Counted from the stretch's first letter, positions 19,066 through 28,024 are shown. The stretch: DNA of 64,000 nt from Microbulbifer hainanensis (GCF_014904735.1 NZ_JACZCR010000009.1:1-64000), one strand, 5' to 3'. Notes: a model not told the origin generated them from the letters alone. Program-made: numbers and translations.

Positions 19066-20847
19066 ATGGCACAAAATCTCGATGACGCGAAAATCCTCTC
19101 CCCGCGGCGCAACAGCAGCTCGGCGCAGAGTATTGCGGCGCTGGCGCGGGAACAGCTGGCGCATTTCCAGATAGATCCGACCAGCAAACACGGCCTGCTG
19201 CTGCTGGATACCGCCGAACTGCTGTACAACACCCAGGGCAAGCTCAGCGAGCTGTGCGCGCAGAATGTGGAGATCCTCAACCGGCTCGACCGGTCGGATC
19301 GGGTGGCCTATTTCAATGCCAAGCGCTTTATGAGTTTCCAGCTGGCGAAACTGCTGCACACGCTGCAGACGCCGCTGCGCGCCAGCTACCAGAGCCTGCA
19401 GGGCGATGACTTCAATGCCGCGACCCGCGGTGGCTACCCGCTGTTCGACAATATCCCCGCGGTTTTTTCCGCCACGCCGGTGATCGCGCGCACCGCCACC
19501 TATATATATGCCTGTATCGAGTGGGTCGACGACGCCTTCCGCGGCCGCGAGCCGAGCCACGATATTTATTCCCGCCTGCTGAACCCCACGTCGATCGCCC
19601 TGGCCAATGCCATGGTGGAACTGGAGTGCGGGCCCGGCGCGGCGGACTATATGGCGTGGAACTTCAATTCCGGTATGGCGGCCATCGACGCACTGCTGGC
19701 CAACCAGCTGAAGCGCGACGATCTGCTGATCGTCTCGCGCAATGTCTACGGTGGGGTACACCAGCTGCTGCAGGATCACTACGCGCGCGACGACAAGCTG
19801 GGCATCCGGCTGGTGTGGTTCGACGGCAGCGGCGCGGACGAATTCAAGCAGCTGCTGCAACACACCCTGCAGGCGCACGCCGAGACCCTCGCCGGCGGCG
19901 CCACCGCGCACCTGTATCTGGAATCCCCCTGCAACCCCCACGGCACCATGCTGGATGTGCCGGCCATCTGCGCGGCGGCCCACCGCGAAGGTTTGCGCGT
20001 CACGCTGGATGCCACCCTGGCCACCCCCTTCCTGTACCAGCCTTTGCGGCGCGCGGACCGCAGCGAGCGGCCGGATTTTGTCGTGCATTCCTACACCAAG
20101 GATATCGGCGGCAGCGGCGCCGCCACGGCGGGAGTGGTAATCGGCGAAAACCACCGCATGTTTATCCCCAAGGGCGAAAGCGCCGGTGGCCTGCCGTGGG
20201 ATGAGTGCCTGTTCTGGGACGTGTATTACATCAAGGGCGGCTTCCTCGACGCGGACAAGGCGTGGGAGGTACACAGCGGCATGCGCACGCTGGAGATGCG
20301 CATGCTGACCAAGTGCATCAATACCCTGTGCCTCAGCCACTTTCTCGCCAGCCACCCCCAGATCCGCGTCAACAGTCATGCGCTGGAGTGGGATGCCAAC
20401 AGCGCGCTGCGGGAAAAACTGTTGCGTTACGGCCTGCCGGTGCCGCTGTTCACCATCGACATGGAGGCGGCGCAGCTGCCGGCGGAAGCATTCAAGCGTT
20501 TTTTTGATGCGCTGGAACCGGCGTTCGGGCAGATGGTGAGCCTCGGCCAGACCAACACCATGGTGCTGTGCCCGGCGCTGACCTCCCACTCGGAATTGTC
20601 GCCGCAGGCGCAGGCGGCAGCGGGTATCTACCCGACCACCATCCGCATTTCCGTGGGCGACGAAAATATGGCGCCGCTGGCGGCGCACATCCTGAGCTGC
20701 GCGCGCCTGCATTTGGATCCGGTGCAGCCGGGGTTCAGTGCGGGCTTTATGTCGGCGGACGACACAGACGCAATGTTTGCGCGCTTCTATCGGGAGGTGC
20801 ACGAGAAGGTCGCGGCGGCCCTGCCGCGCGTCGGCGATTACCTGTAA
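19066..20847 (+). CDS. PLP-dependent enzyme, trans-sulfuration (Cys/Met metabolism) type, N-terminally extended
   Basis: 593 aa, against about 400 for MetB/MetC-type enzymes. The fold-type I core begins near residue 150: LLNPTSIALANAMVELECG, NFNSGMAAIDALL, LYLESPCNPHG, an Asp in LDATLATP, and the PLP lysine Lys345 in VHSYTKDIGGSG. The first 150 residues are an extra helical region (AQSIAALAREQLAHFQ...) with no domain I recognise. The specific reaction (lyase, gamma-synthase or other) is not clear. The ATG has a GTGAGG ribosome site, and a possible -10 (TATAAC) lies at 19034. The 237-bp gap to the next gene implies separate transcription. Confidence 0.82.
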   Translation: MAQNLDDAKILSPRRNSSSAQSIAALAREQLAHFQIDPTSKHGLLLLDTAELLYNTQGKLSELCAQNVEILNRLDRSDRVAYFNAKRFMSFQLAKLLHTLQTPLRASYQSLQGDDFNAATRGGYPLFDNIPAVFSATPVIARTATYIYACIEWVDDAFRGREPSHDIYSRLLNPTSIALANAMVELECGPGAADYMAWNFNSGMAAIDALLANQLKRDDLLIVSRNVYGGVHQLLQDHYARDDKLGIRLVWFDGSGADEFKQLLQHTLQAHAETLAGGATAHLYLESPCNPHGTMLDVPAICAAAHREGLRVTLDATLATPFLYQPLRRADRSERPDFVVHSYTKDIGGSGAATAGVVIGENHRMFIPKGESAGGLPWDECLFWDVYYIKGGFLDADKAWEVHSGMRTLEMRMLTKCINTLCLSHFLASHPQIRVNSHALEWDANSALREKLLRYGLPVPLFTIDMEAAQLPAEAFKRFFDALEPAFGQMVSLGQTNTMVLCPALTSHSELSPQAQAAAGIYPTTIRISVGDENMAPLAAHILSCARLHLDPVQPGFSAGFMSADDTDAMFARFYREVHEKVAAALPRVGDYL

Positions 20848-21084
20848 CCGCCGGATGTAACCAGCGACAGATCGTGTGGTACGACGACAAATGTATTTGG
20901 ACGGCCCGGTAGCGATTGCACTGTAAAGTGTTCGCGATTTGTCGCGGCATTCATTTTTCTTCGTGGCGCCGCCGCAAAGCGCCAGCTGGTGACCAATGCG
21001 CCGGCAGCCCCGGTGCCGCGCTTGTTGCACTACTCTATATCCCGTAATATCGAGGCTCTTTTGCCCATAAATTAATCAAACACG

Positions 21085-22401
21085 ATGTCGAATAATTGCA
21101 TGCGCCTGCTGATCCTGCTGTTCTGCTGTTTTTCCGGTTTCGCCACGGCGCAGAGTTACGAAAAACTCTACAGCGACTATCGCGGCAGCCTGTACCAGAT
21201 CCGGTTGATTGAAAAATCCTCCAACTCCAAGGCCGGCCTGGGCTCCGGCTTCCAGATTTCCGCCAACGGCCTGATCGCCACCAACTATCACGTGGTGGCG
21301 GAAGCCGTGGGCGACCCGGACAAGTACCAACTGGAATACCTGTCGGTGGACGGCAAGCAGGGCTCGCTGACACTGCTGGATATCGACGTCGTCAACGACC
21401 TGGCGATCCTGCGCCAGGACCAGCCCGGTCCGGAATACCTGCAGCTGGCGGAAGTAACGCCGCAAAAAGGCGAGACCATTTTCTCCCTCGGCAATCCGCT
21501 GGATCTGGGCATGACCCTGATCCCCGGCACTTACAACGGTATCGCCGGCGGCAGCTTTTACGACCGCATTCACTTCTCCGGCTCGATCAATCCCGGCATG
21601 AGCGGCGGCCCCGCCATCAATGCCCAGGGCAAGGTGGTCGGCATCAATGTGGCGACGGCGGGCAACCAGGTGAGCTTCCTCGTCCCCGTCGACAAGCTGG
21701 CGCGACTCTACAAGAGTTTTCTCGCGCAGGGCGACAAGAAGGTCGACCTGCAGGCGGTGACGCACCGGCAGCTGCTGGCCAACCAGAATGCCATTATCAC
21801 GCAGATACTAAATGCCGAGTGGAAACCGCGCGCACTGGGCGAGGCGATGGTGGTGGGTGAAATCGTCCCGGCCATCCAGTGCTGGGGCAACACCCAGGAA
21901 GAGGACGACAACCCGGTAACCCGTATCGACAAGGGCTGCACCGGCCAGGATGTCGTCTACCTGTCGGAAGACTTCAATACCGGCCGGGTGGAATACGAGT
22001 TCTTCTGGCTGCAGGCGGAAAATCTGCAGCCGTCGCGTTTTTACAGCGAATACGAACAGCAGATGAGTAACTTCTATCCCGGCAACAACGCCGGCGAGGA
22101 TGACGTCACCAACTACCACTGCAACCAGGCCTTTACCTCCCAGCCCCGCGTGCGCGGCCCCGCGACCAAAGTAGAGGAAGAGGAAAAACCACCGAAACAG
22201 CAGGGGCCGGTCATCGCCCGCACCAGCTACTGCGTGCGCCGCTACAAGGAATTCCCCGATCTGTACGACATCTTTTACCTGAGCCTGAGCGTGGATCAGA
22301 AAAACCGCGCACTGGTCAGCCACTTTACCCTGTCCGGATTTACCCAGGAATCTGCCGAAGCGTTTACCGAGAAGTTCACGAGCGAGATCCAATGGCACTG
22401 A
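21085..22401 (+). CDS. Exported trypsin-like serine protease
   Basis: 438 aa with a signal peptide (to about residue 22). The chymotrypsin-fold triad is intact: His69 (TNYHVV), Asp105 (VNDLAIL) and Ser173 (GMSGGPA), as in HtrA/DegP-type proteases. There is no recognisable PDZ domain; instead about 220 residues with several cysteines follow, probably disulphide-bonded in the periplasm. Its stop codon lies 10 bp inside the next gene, an FHA membrane protein, so the two are translationally coupled. This ties the protease to the phospho-signalling neighbourhood. Substrates are unknown. Confidence 0.85.
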   Translation: MSNNCMRLLILLFCCFSGFATAQSYEKLYSDYRGSLYQIRLIEKSSNSKAGLGSGFQISANGLIATNYHVVAEAVGDPDKYQLEYLSVDGKQGSLTLLDIDVVNDLAILRQDQPGPEYLQLAEVTPQKGETIFSLGNPLDLGMTLIPGTYNGIAGGSFYDRIHFSGSINPGMSGGPAINAQGKVVGINVATAGNQVSFLVPVDKLARLYKSFLAQGDKKVDLQAVTHRQLLANQNAIITQILNAEWKPRALGEAMVVGEIVPAIQCWGNTQEEDDNPVTRIDKGCTGQDVVYLSEDFNTGRVEYEFFWLQAENLQPSRFYSEYEQQMSNFYPGNNAGEDDVTNYHCNQAFTSQPRVRGPATKVEEEEKPPKQQGPVIARTSYCVRRYKEFPDLYDIFYLSLSVDQKNRALVSHFTLSGFTQESAEAFTEKFTSEIQWH

Positions 22402-23468
22402 TTATCGAAGAACTGAACCGCGCCCAGCACGTGCAGGCGCGCTACCGCATGGACGGCCAGCGCTTTACCCTGGGCCGCGGTTACAGCAATGACATTATCC
22501 TCGAAGATGTCCATGCCGATCCGCAACACGCGGAGATCGTGCGCGGTGACGACGGCTGCTATTACCTGCGCGATCTGGAAACCGTCAACGGCACCCAGCT
22601 GCTCGGCAACCGGCGCGACAAGGCGATCAAGGGCGGCGACATCTGCGAGCGCATGATCCTGTCCGGCGACGAAGTCCAGTTCGGCATGACCCACTTCCGC
22701 CTGACCGACAGCGAGACGGCCATGGCGCCAGCAGTACCGCTGCACTCGATGGAAAACCTGTTCGAGCGCCTGTCACATCCGGCGCTGGGCATCGGCCTGC
22801 TGCTGGCGGTTATCGGTTCCTTCCTGCTGATCAGCTATTTCAGCTCCGCGCAGGACTTCCAGTGGAATATCGCCCTCAACCTGATTGCCGGCACTGCCGT
22901 GGGACTGCTGGGCTACGCGGCGGCCTGGGCGTTTATTGGCCGCGTCGTGCGCCATGAGACCCAGTTCTTCACCCATCTCACCATCGCCGCCCTGGCCGCA
23001 CTGGTCTATCTCGGCTGGGAGCGCATCAGCAACCTGCTGGATTTCAATTTCTCCATGGGCAGCGCCATTCCACTGCTGAACCTGGCGGTGTTGATGGTGG
23101 TGCTGCCGACAATGCTGTGGTGCGCCTGTTACCTTGCCACCAATATGGCTCCGCGCTGGCGCTGGGCCGTGGCCTTGTTAGTGCCGATCGGTTTCCTCGG
23201 GCTGGAGCTGGCAGACCAGGTAGGCAATATCCGCGACTTCAACGAGTCGCCGCAGATCTCCACCACGCTCAAGCACGACAACTGGCTGTGGCGCAAACCG
23301 GTGGCGATGGAGCAGTTCATCGAGGAATCACCGCAGTTGTTCGATATCCCCATCGACAAAGACGAGGGACATAAATCCAGCGAGGAAGCGGAGGTGGCCG
23401 CGCCGCCGGAAGACGGCGACAGCGCAATAGACAGAGCCTACCGGCAGATCGCGGGGGCAGCATCTTGA
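22392..23468 (+). CDS. FHA-domain membrane protein
   Basis: 358 aa. The N-terminal FHA domain covers about residues 20-95 (FTLGRGYSNDIIL, PQHAEIV, ETVNGTQLLG), followed by a linker and four or five hydrophobic segments between about 135 and 280 (GIGLLLAVIGSFLLISYF; ALNLIAGTAVGLLGYAAAWAF; FTHLTIAALAALVYL; LLNLAVLMVVLPTMLWCACY; RWAVALLVPIGFLGLEL). The acidic C-terminal tail is soluble. It would place a phosphothreonine reader at the cytoplasmic face of the inner membrane. It overlaps the protease gene by 10 bp and the following hisC by 4 bp. Confidence 0.85.
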   Translation: MALIIEELNRAQHVQARYRMDGQRFTLGRGYSNDIILEDVHADPQHAEIVRGDDGCYYLRDLETVNGTQLLGNRRDKAIKGGDICERMILSGDEVQFGMTHFRLTDSETAMAPAVPLHSMENLFERLSHPALGIGLLLAVIGSFLLISYFSSAQDFQWNIALNLIAGTAVGLLGYAAAWAFIGRVVRHETQFFTHLTIAALAALVYLGWERISNLLDFNFSMGSAIPLLNLAVLMVVLPTMLWCACYLATNMAPRWRWAVALLVPIGFLGLELADQVGNIRDFNESPQISTTLKHDNWLWRKPVAMEQFIEESPQLFDIPIDKDEGHKSSEEAEVAAPPEDGDSAIDRAYRQIAGAAS

Positions 23469-24568
23469 GCAATCCATTCTGGAGCCCGGCACTGTCACAG
23501 CTCGAACCCTATGTGCCCGGCGAGCAGCCCCGCGGCCGCAAGCTGATCAAGCTGAACACCAACGAAAACCCCTACCGGCCCTCGCTGCGCGCGCTGGAGG
23601 TGCTGGCGGACCCGCAACTGGCCGACGCCCTGCGCCGCTACCCGGACCCGGAATCGACTGACCTGTGCGCGGTGATCGCCGAGCAGTTCGGTGTGGACAC
23701 CGAGCAGGTGTTTGTCGGCAACGGTTCCGACGAGGTGCTGGCCCACAGTTTTTACAGTTTCTTCCGCCGTGACGAGCCACTGCTGTTCCCGGATATTACC
23801 TACAGCTTTTATCCGGTGTACTGCCAGCTGTACGGCATCGGCTACCGCACGCCCGCGCTGCGCGACGATTTCAGCATTGCGGTGGCCGACTACGCCGGCC
23901 CCGCCGCCGGCGTGATACTGCCGAACCCGAACGCACCGACAGGGCGCTATCTGCCCCTGGCAGAAATCGAACAGCTGCTGCAGCTGCAGCCGGAGCGCGT
24001 GGTGGCCATCGACGAGGCCTATATCGATTTCGGCGGCGACAGCGCCGTGTCCCTGATCGACCGCTACCCGAACCTGCTGGTAATCCGCACCCTGTCCAAG
24101 TCCCACGCGCTTGCCGGCCTGCGCCTCGGCTATGCACTGGGCCAGGCACACCTGATCGAAGGACTGGATCGCACCAAAAACTCGTTCAACTCCTACCCGA
24201 TCGACAGTGTCGCCCAGCGCCTCGGCGCCGCGGCAATCAGCGATAGCGCCTGGCTCGAAGAGAGCAGCGGCAAAGTTATTGCGACGCGCGAGCGCACAGC
24301 AGAGGCGCTGCGCGCCCTGGATTTCGACGTGGTGCCGTCGAAGGCCAACTTCCTGCTGGCCCGGCCGCGTGCCATCGGTGCCAAGGCCCTGTATCTGGCG
24401 CTGCGCGAGCGCGGCATCCTGGTGCGCTATTTCGACAAGCCGCGCATCGGCGATTACCTGCGCATCAGTATCGGCACCGACGCGGAGATGGATCAGCTGC
24501 TGGCCAGCTGCCGGGAAATCCAGACGGCGCCGGATGCTTCACAGACGCGCGGACAGGAGCCTCTATAA
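23465..24568 (+). CDS. hisC: Histidinol-phosphate aminotransferase
   Basis: Fold-type I PLP aminotransferase, 367 aa, converting imidazole-acetol phosphate to histidinol phosphate. Family blocks are KLNTNENPYRPS, VGNGSDEVL, PNPNAPTGRYLPL, the DEAYIDF motif and the PLP lysine in RTLSKSHALAGLRLGYA. The start is a TTG whose last two bases form part of the TGA stop of the FHA gene (4-bp overlap), so initiation probably relies on coupling. It lies outside any his operon, and could be a second HisC-like enzyme acting on aromatic substrates. Confidence 0.88.
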   Translation: MSNPFWSPALSQLEPYVPGEQPRGRKLIKLNTNENPYRPSLRALEVLADPQLADALRRYPDPESTDLCAVIAEQFGVDTEQVFVGNGSDEVLAHSFYSFFRRDEPLLFPDITYSFYPVYCQLYGIGYRTPALRDDFSIAVADYAGPAAGVILPNPNAPTGRYLPLAEIEQLLQLQPERVVAIDEAYIDFGGDSAVSLIDRYPNLLVIRTLSKSHALAGLRLGYALGQAHLIEGLDRTKNSFNSYPIDSVAQRLGAAAISDSAWLEESSGKVIATRERTAEALRALDFDVVPSKANFLLARPRAIGAKALYLALRERGILVRYFDKPRIGDYLRISIGTDAEMDQLLASCREIQTAPDASQTRGQEPL

Positions 24569-24597
24569 TTTGCTCTGAATTGAGTAGTAGAGCGATT

Positions 24598-25500
24598 ATG
24601 TTCAGACCAGTCCTACAGACCCTGTTATGCAGTGCCGCCCTGTTTGTGGCGGCCAATGCCAGTGCCGATAATCCCTGGGAGCAGGTCAAGCGCCCGTCGT
24701 CCCAGCCTTCCGACAGTATCGGCAACTACAGCAACGGCTGCGTTGCCGGCGCCGCCGAGATGCCCCTGCGCGGCGCGGGCTTCCAGGTGATGCGCAGCGA
24801 CCGCGACCGCCGCTACGGCAATCCGGAGCTGATTCAGTTCCTCGAGGATCTGTCCACGCGGGTGGCCAACCGCGGCCTCGGCCGGCTGCAGATCGGCGAC
24901 ATGTCATTGCCCCGCGGCGGCCCCTTTTCCCACAGCAGCCACAAGAGCCACCAGACCGGCCTGGATGTGGATATCTGGTATTCCCAGGACGCCCGCGCCC
25001 TCAAGCGCCCGCTGACGCCATGGGAGCGCGAGCACGTCTCGGCGATACCGCTGGCGGACGACGACAAGAACCAGCTGATCGAGAAGAACTGGGACGCGAT
25101 GAGCGACACAGTGCCGCAGATCCTGCGTCTGGTTTCCGAGGATCCGCGCGTCGAGCGCATCTTCGTGCACCCCTCGATCAAGCGAAAACTGTGCGATATT
25201 AGTGGCAGTGACAACAACTGGCTGCGCAAGGTGCGGCCCTGGTGGGGACACAGCTACCACTTCCACGTGCGCCTGGCCTGCCCGGACGGCGACAGGAACT
25301 GCAAACCCCAGCACCCTGTTACCCAGGCTGCCTGCGGCGCCGATCTGAACTGGTGGTTCAGTGACGAGTTCCTGGCGCTGCTGCACGGCACCGCACCGAA
25401 GAGCAAAAAACCCAAGCGCGAGCCGCCACCGATGCCCGCGCAATGCAATAAGGTATTGAGCGCGCCCGGTGCGCGCTCCGGCACGGACAGACAACCATGA
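24598..25500 (+). CDS. mepA: Penicillin-insensitive murein endopeptidase
   Basis: Periplasmic LAS-type zinc peptidase, 300 aa, cleaving D-Ala-meso-DAP crosslinks in peptidoglycan. The ATG at 24598 starts a signal peptide (cleavage near residue 23, ASADNPW). Metal and catalytic motifs are SHKSHQTGLDVDIWY and the C-terminal WGHSYHFHVRL, with conserved cysteines nearby. A TTG six codons upstream is also in frame. It overlaps the following ATP-grasp ligase gene by 4 bp (ATGA) and pairs a wall hydrolase with a probable D-Ala-D-Ala ligase. Confidence 0.93.
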   Translation: MFRPVLQTLLCSAALFVAANASADNPWEQVKRPSSQPSDSIGNYSNGCVAGAAEMPLRGAGFQVMRSDRDRRYGNPELIQFLEDLSTRVANRGLGRLQIGDMSLPRGGPFSHSSHKSHQTGLDVDIWYSQDARALKRPLTPWEREHVSAIPLADDDKNQLIEKNWDAMSDTVPQILRLVSEDPRVERIFVHPSIKRKLCDISGSDNNWLRKVRPWWGHSYHFHVRLACPDGDRNCKPQHPVTQAACGADLNWWFSDEFLALLHGTAPKSKKPKREPPPMPAQCNKVLSAPGARSGTDRQP

Positions 25501-26483
25501 TCAACACCCTGCTAATTTGCGGCGGCGGCGGCAGTGAACACGAGGTGTCACTGCGCACGGCGGACTTTATCGAGAACCAACTGATCGACGTTGACGATAT
25601 CGACCTGCTACGCGTGGAGATGGACGGCAACGGCCAGCTGCGCGACCGCGTCGGCCGCGTGCACGAGCTGGACCATGACCGCAAGCTGCGCTGTGGCGCC
25701 GAAACCTGGGAAGTGCACTACGTGATTCCGTCAATCCACGGTTATCCGGGCGAAACCGGCGACCTGCAGTCGATGCTGGAACTCTACGGCATTCCGTATT
25801 ACGGCTGCGGACCCGAAGCGAGCAAGCTGTGCTTCAACAAGGTCACCACCAAGCTGTGGCTCAGTGCGCTGGGCATCGACAATACGCCCTACCAGTTTCT
25901 GTACAGCAACCATCCCGAGGAAACCGTCAAGGCCACCATGGCGTTGGCGGAGTGGGGCCAGGTTTTCGTGAAGGCATCCAACCAGGGCTCGTCGGTGGGC
26001 TGCTACAAAGTGACCAGCGAGGAGGAACTGCAGCAGGCGCTGGACGAGGCGTTTGCGCTATCGCCCTACGTGCTTGTGGAGAAGTGCCTGAAGGTACGGG
26101 AGCTGGAAGTGGCCGCTTACCGCTACGACGGTGAACTGGCGACCACGCCCCCGGGCGAGGTCTGCGCGCCCCCGGATACCTTCTACAACTACGAAGAGAA
26201 ATATGCCGAGGGCAGCCGCGCCGTCACCCACGTGGAGGCCCAGGGTCTCAGCGAAGCGCAGCTCAACTGGATCGACATCGCGGCGCGGCGCGCCTTTGTG
26301 GGACTGCAACTGAAAGACCTGTCGCGGATCGATTTCTTCCTGACCGATGAAGGCGATATCTATCTCAACGAGGTAAACACCTTCCCCGGTATGACCCCGA
26401 TTTCCATGTTCCCGAAAATGCTGGCCAACGCCGGCCACGACTTCAGCCAGTACCTGACCGGCCTGATTCGCGAGGCGGTATAG
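25497..26483 (+). CDS. D-alanine--D-alanine ligase family ATP-grasp protein
   Basis: 328 aa, similar in size and layout to Ddl. It has an N-terminal LLICGGGGSEHEVS (the GG...SEHEVS nucleotide-fold start), VIPSIHGYPGETG, the ATP-grasp VFVKASNQGSSVGCYKV block, and a C-terminal Mg-site segment RIDFFLTDEGDIYLNEVNT with FPGMTPISMFPK. It starts at an ATG that overlaps the mepA stop (ATGA). Ligation of D-Ala-D-Ala for peptidoglycan is the likely role. As ddlB usually sits in the mur cluster, this may be the second, ddlA-type enzyme or a ligase with altered specificity. Confidence 0.87.
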   Translation: MINTLLICGGGGSEHEVSLRTADFIENQLIDVDDIDLLRVEMDGNGQLRDRVGRVHELDHDRKLRCGAETWEVHYVIPSIHGYPGETGDLQSMLELYGIPYYGCGPEASKLCFNKVTTKLWLSALGIDNTPYQFLYSNHPEETVKATMALAEWGQVFVKASNQGSSVGCYKVTSEEELQQALDEAFALSPYVLVEKCLKVRELEVAAYRYDGELATTPPGEVCAPPDTFYNYEEKYAEGSRAVTHVEAQGLSEAQLNWIDIAARRAFVGLQLKDLSRIDFFLTDEGDIYLNEVNTFPGMTPISMFPKMLANAGHDFSQYLTGLIREAV

Positions 26484-26542
26484 TCTCGCGCTGCGCATGG
26501 CAGTGCAGGAACAACCGCCACTGTTGGGATTCCTCGGGTACC

Positions 26543-27115
26543 CTAGCCCGCCTGCAGCCACCCCTCCTGTCGCGGACGGGAGAACTGGCCGCGTAAAAAT
26601 TCCATCTGGTCTCCGCGAATCCGCTCGCTGTTGATCAGCGCCAGGTATTCCGCCGCATTGGGACAGAATGGCAAGGCGAGCAACTCCAGCTCGATATCCT
26701 GCAGCAGGTGATTGCCCTTGTGTTGATTACAGCGACGACAGGCGGTCACTACGTTCTCCCAGGCGTCACGACCGCCCTTGGAAACCGGGTGCACGTGGTC
26801 GCGGGTTAAATCGGCCGTATGGAACGTATTACCGCAGTAGAGGCAGGTGTGTGCGTCGCGATAGAAGAGCGCGCGGTTGGTCAGCGGCGGCCGCTTGCGC
26901 GGACGCGCCATCCGCTCGCCACCGCAGGCGATAATTGCCGCCAGGTCGAGGTGGGAGCGCTCACCCTGGCGGTTGATTCCACCATACACCCGCTGCACCA
27001 CACCGCCCAGGGACCAGGTCACCAGGTCCCGCACATAGAGACAGGCCGCCTCCTGCCAGTTCAACCACTCGAGAGGCTGGCCCGCCAGATTCAGGCGCAG
27101 TATTTTCGCTTGCAT
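26543..27115 (-). CDS. HNH endonuclease family protein
   Basis: 190 aa. The HNH core is at about residues 88-136: HTCLYCG, the LTRDHVHPVSKGG strand-helix, NVVTACRRCNQHKGN, with two CxxC zinc pairs. A conserved N-terminal segment (LRLNLAGQPLEWLNWQEA) is typical of stand-alone chromosomal HNH proteins of unknown role rather than homing enzymes. The ATG at 27115 has a GGAG site; a GTG one codon upstream is an alternative. It is convergent with the ligase gene. Confidence 0.88.
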   Translation of the reverse strand: MQAKILRLNLAGQPLEWLNWQEAACLYVRDLVTWSLGGVVQRVYGGINRQGERSHLDLAAIIACGGERMARPRKRPPLTNRALFYRDAHTCLYCGNTFHTADLTRDHVHPVSKGGRDAWENVVTACRRCNQHKGNHLLQDIELELLALPFCPNAAEYLALINSERIRGDQMEFLRGQFSRPRQEGWLQAG

Positions 27116-27266
27116 CACTCCACTTCCCCTTCAATGGCACCATAAATAACGGCACAGGTCACGGCAGCGACCACCGCACTGACCAAAATTCGGTCGCGCA
27201 GTCGCAAGACCACCTGCGCCGGATTCACGCACAACGCACGCACATCACGGTAAAAAGCCACACAAA

Positions 27267-27296
27267 AAAGCCCCACAGGCGAACCGGCGGGGCTTT
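27267..27296 (-). terminator. Rho-independent terminator, minus strand
   Basis: Stem AAAGCCCC/GGGGCTTT with a 14-base interior and a U-run on the minus strand. No minus-strand protein gene precedes it, so it may end transcripts reading through from the small-RNA pair at 27.6-28.0 kb. Confidence 0.65.
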
Positions 27297-27621
27297 CGTA
27301 AAAATTCAGGGGTGAAGAGGGTATTGCCCGCCAATGCATTGGAGGCTGGATGGCTGCGGGCATGTCTGGCACTGACTTACTGAATGCGTCACCCTCCGCC
27401 GGCACGGTAAAAATTTGGCCGGATTGCAGTGATTAAAGCGGATAATTGTTTCAATTTCCAGACAGACAGTGTGACCCAGGCTTTGTTAGCGTTACCCGGA
27501 AACTGACGAAACATTCAATCGTGACGAGAATCCCGACGCGGAAGTATTCCGGTGGTGACAAAAACAGAATTTGCAGAATTTGAACGGGGCGGGAAGGTAC
27601 AGCCAAAATATGTCCGTACCG

Positions 27622-27778
27622 CATATAAAACATCGCCCGGGCGATCCAGCCCGGGCGGTGCGTCTCACAGGATGTTGCCAATTTCCTTTTGGCGAGCGGC
27701 GCAATCCCTTTCTCCCTTGCCGCTTTGGTGCAGTCCCTTGTGCGTCCTTGCAATTTAATTATGGCAATTCACGGGAGA
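27622..27778 (-). ncRNA. Candidate CsrA/RsmA-titrating small RNA (B1), tandem copy 1
   Basis: One of two tandem units offset by exactly 246 bp. Read on the minus strand it has five A-N-G-G-A motifs in 66 nt (plus-strand TCCNT at 27684, 27705, 27713, 27734, 27745). They are set in stem-loops such as GCCAAAAGGAAATTGGC, and GCGGC/GCCGC arms enclosing two AGGGA copies. The unit ends in a 9-bp hairpin (arms CGCCCGGGC/GCCCGGGCG) followed by ATGTTTTAT. An 18-bp box (27807-27824) with the spacing of a GacA/UvrY site lies about 40 nt before the presumed start, with TATAGC as a possible -10. The layout matches RsmX/Y/Z-type sponges. Confidence 0.68.
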
Positions 27779-27806
27779 ATGGCTATAGGCAATTGGCTGA
27801 AAATCG

Positions 27807-27824
27807 TGTGCGAGATAACGCACA
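27807..27824 (-). promoter_or_regulatory. GacA/UvrY-like box upstream of small RNA B1
   Basis: TGTGCGAGATAACGCACA: perfect 6-bp arms and 6-bp centre, the geometry of the known GacA box TGTAAG-N6-CTTACA. It lies about 30-50 bases upstream of the likely RNA start on the minus strand. Confidence 0.5.
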
Positions 27825-27867
27825 TGGAAAGGCGGCAGGCAGGTGGGATCAGATAATTTCCGTACCC

Positions 27868-28024
27868 CATTTAAAACACCGCCCAGGCAATCCGGCCCGG
27901 GCGGTGCGTCTCACAGGATGGTGCCAAATTCCTTTTGGCGAGCGGCGCAGTCCCTTTATCCCTTGCCGCTTTAGTGCAGTCCCTTGTGCGTCCTTGCAAT
28001 TTCATTATGGCAATTCACGGAAAA
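27868..28024 (-). ncRNA. Candidate CsrA/RsmA-titrating small RNA (B2), tandem copy 2
   Basis: Second tandem unit, with all five A-N-G-G-A motifs conserved at the same offsets (27930, 27951, 27959, 27980, 27991) while intervening bases differ. Its terminator stem has changed so that one pair is G-U in minus-strand RNA, whereas on the plus strand it would be an A-C mismatch, which supports minus-strand transcription. The stem is followed by TGTTTTAAAT. Upstream lies a GacA/UvrY-like box (28053-28070) and, directly behind it, a weaker related copy at 28074-28089. Confidence 0.68.

Noticed and set aside
18905-19174. Short plus-strand open frame ahead of the PLP enzyme
   Set aside because: Overlaps the start of the PLP gene in another frame and has no coding character.
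19033-21030. 665-codon minus-strand open frame opposite the PLP enzyme
   Set aside because: Antisense shadow with no recognisable protein features; the plus strand has an intact PLP-enzyme core.
11611-23468. Type VI secretion cluster suggested by FHA and kinase genes
   Set aside because: No tss/hcp/vgrG/clpV gene is present in or near the region, so the FHA and kinase genes alone do not support it.
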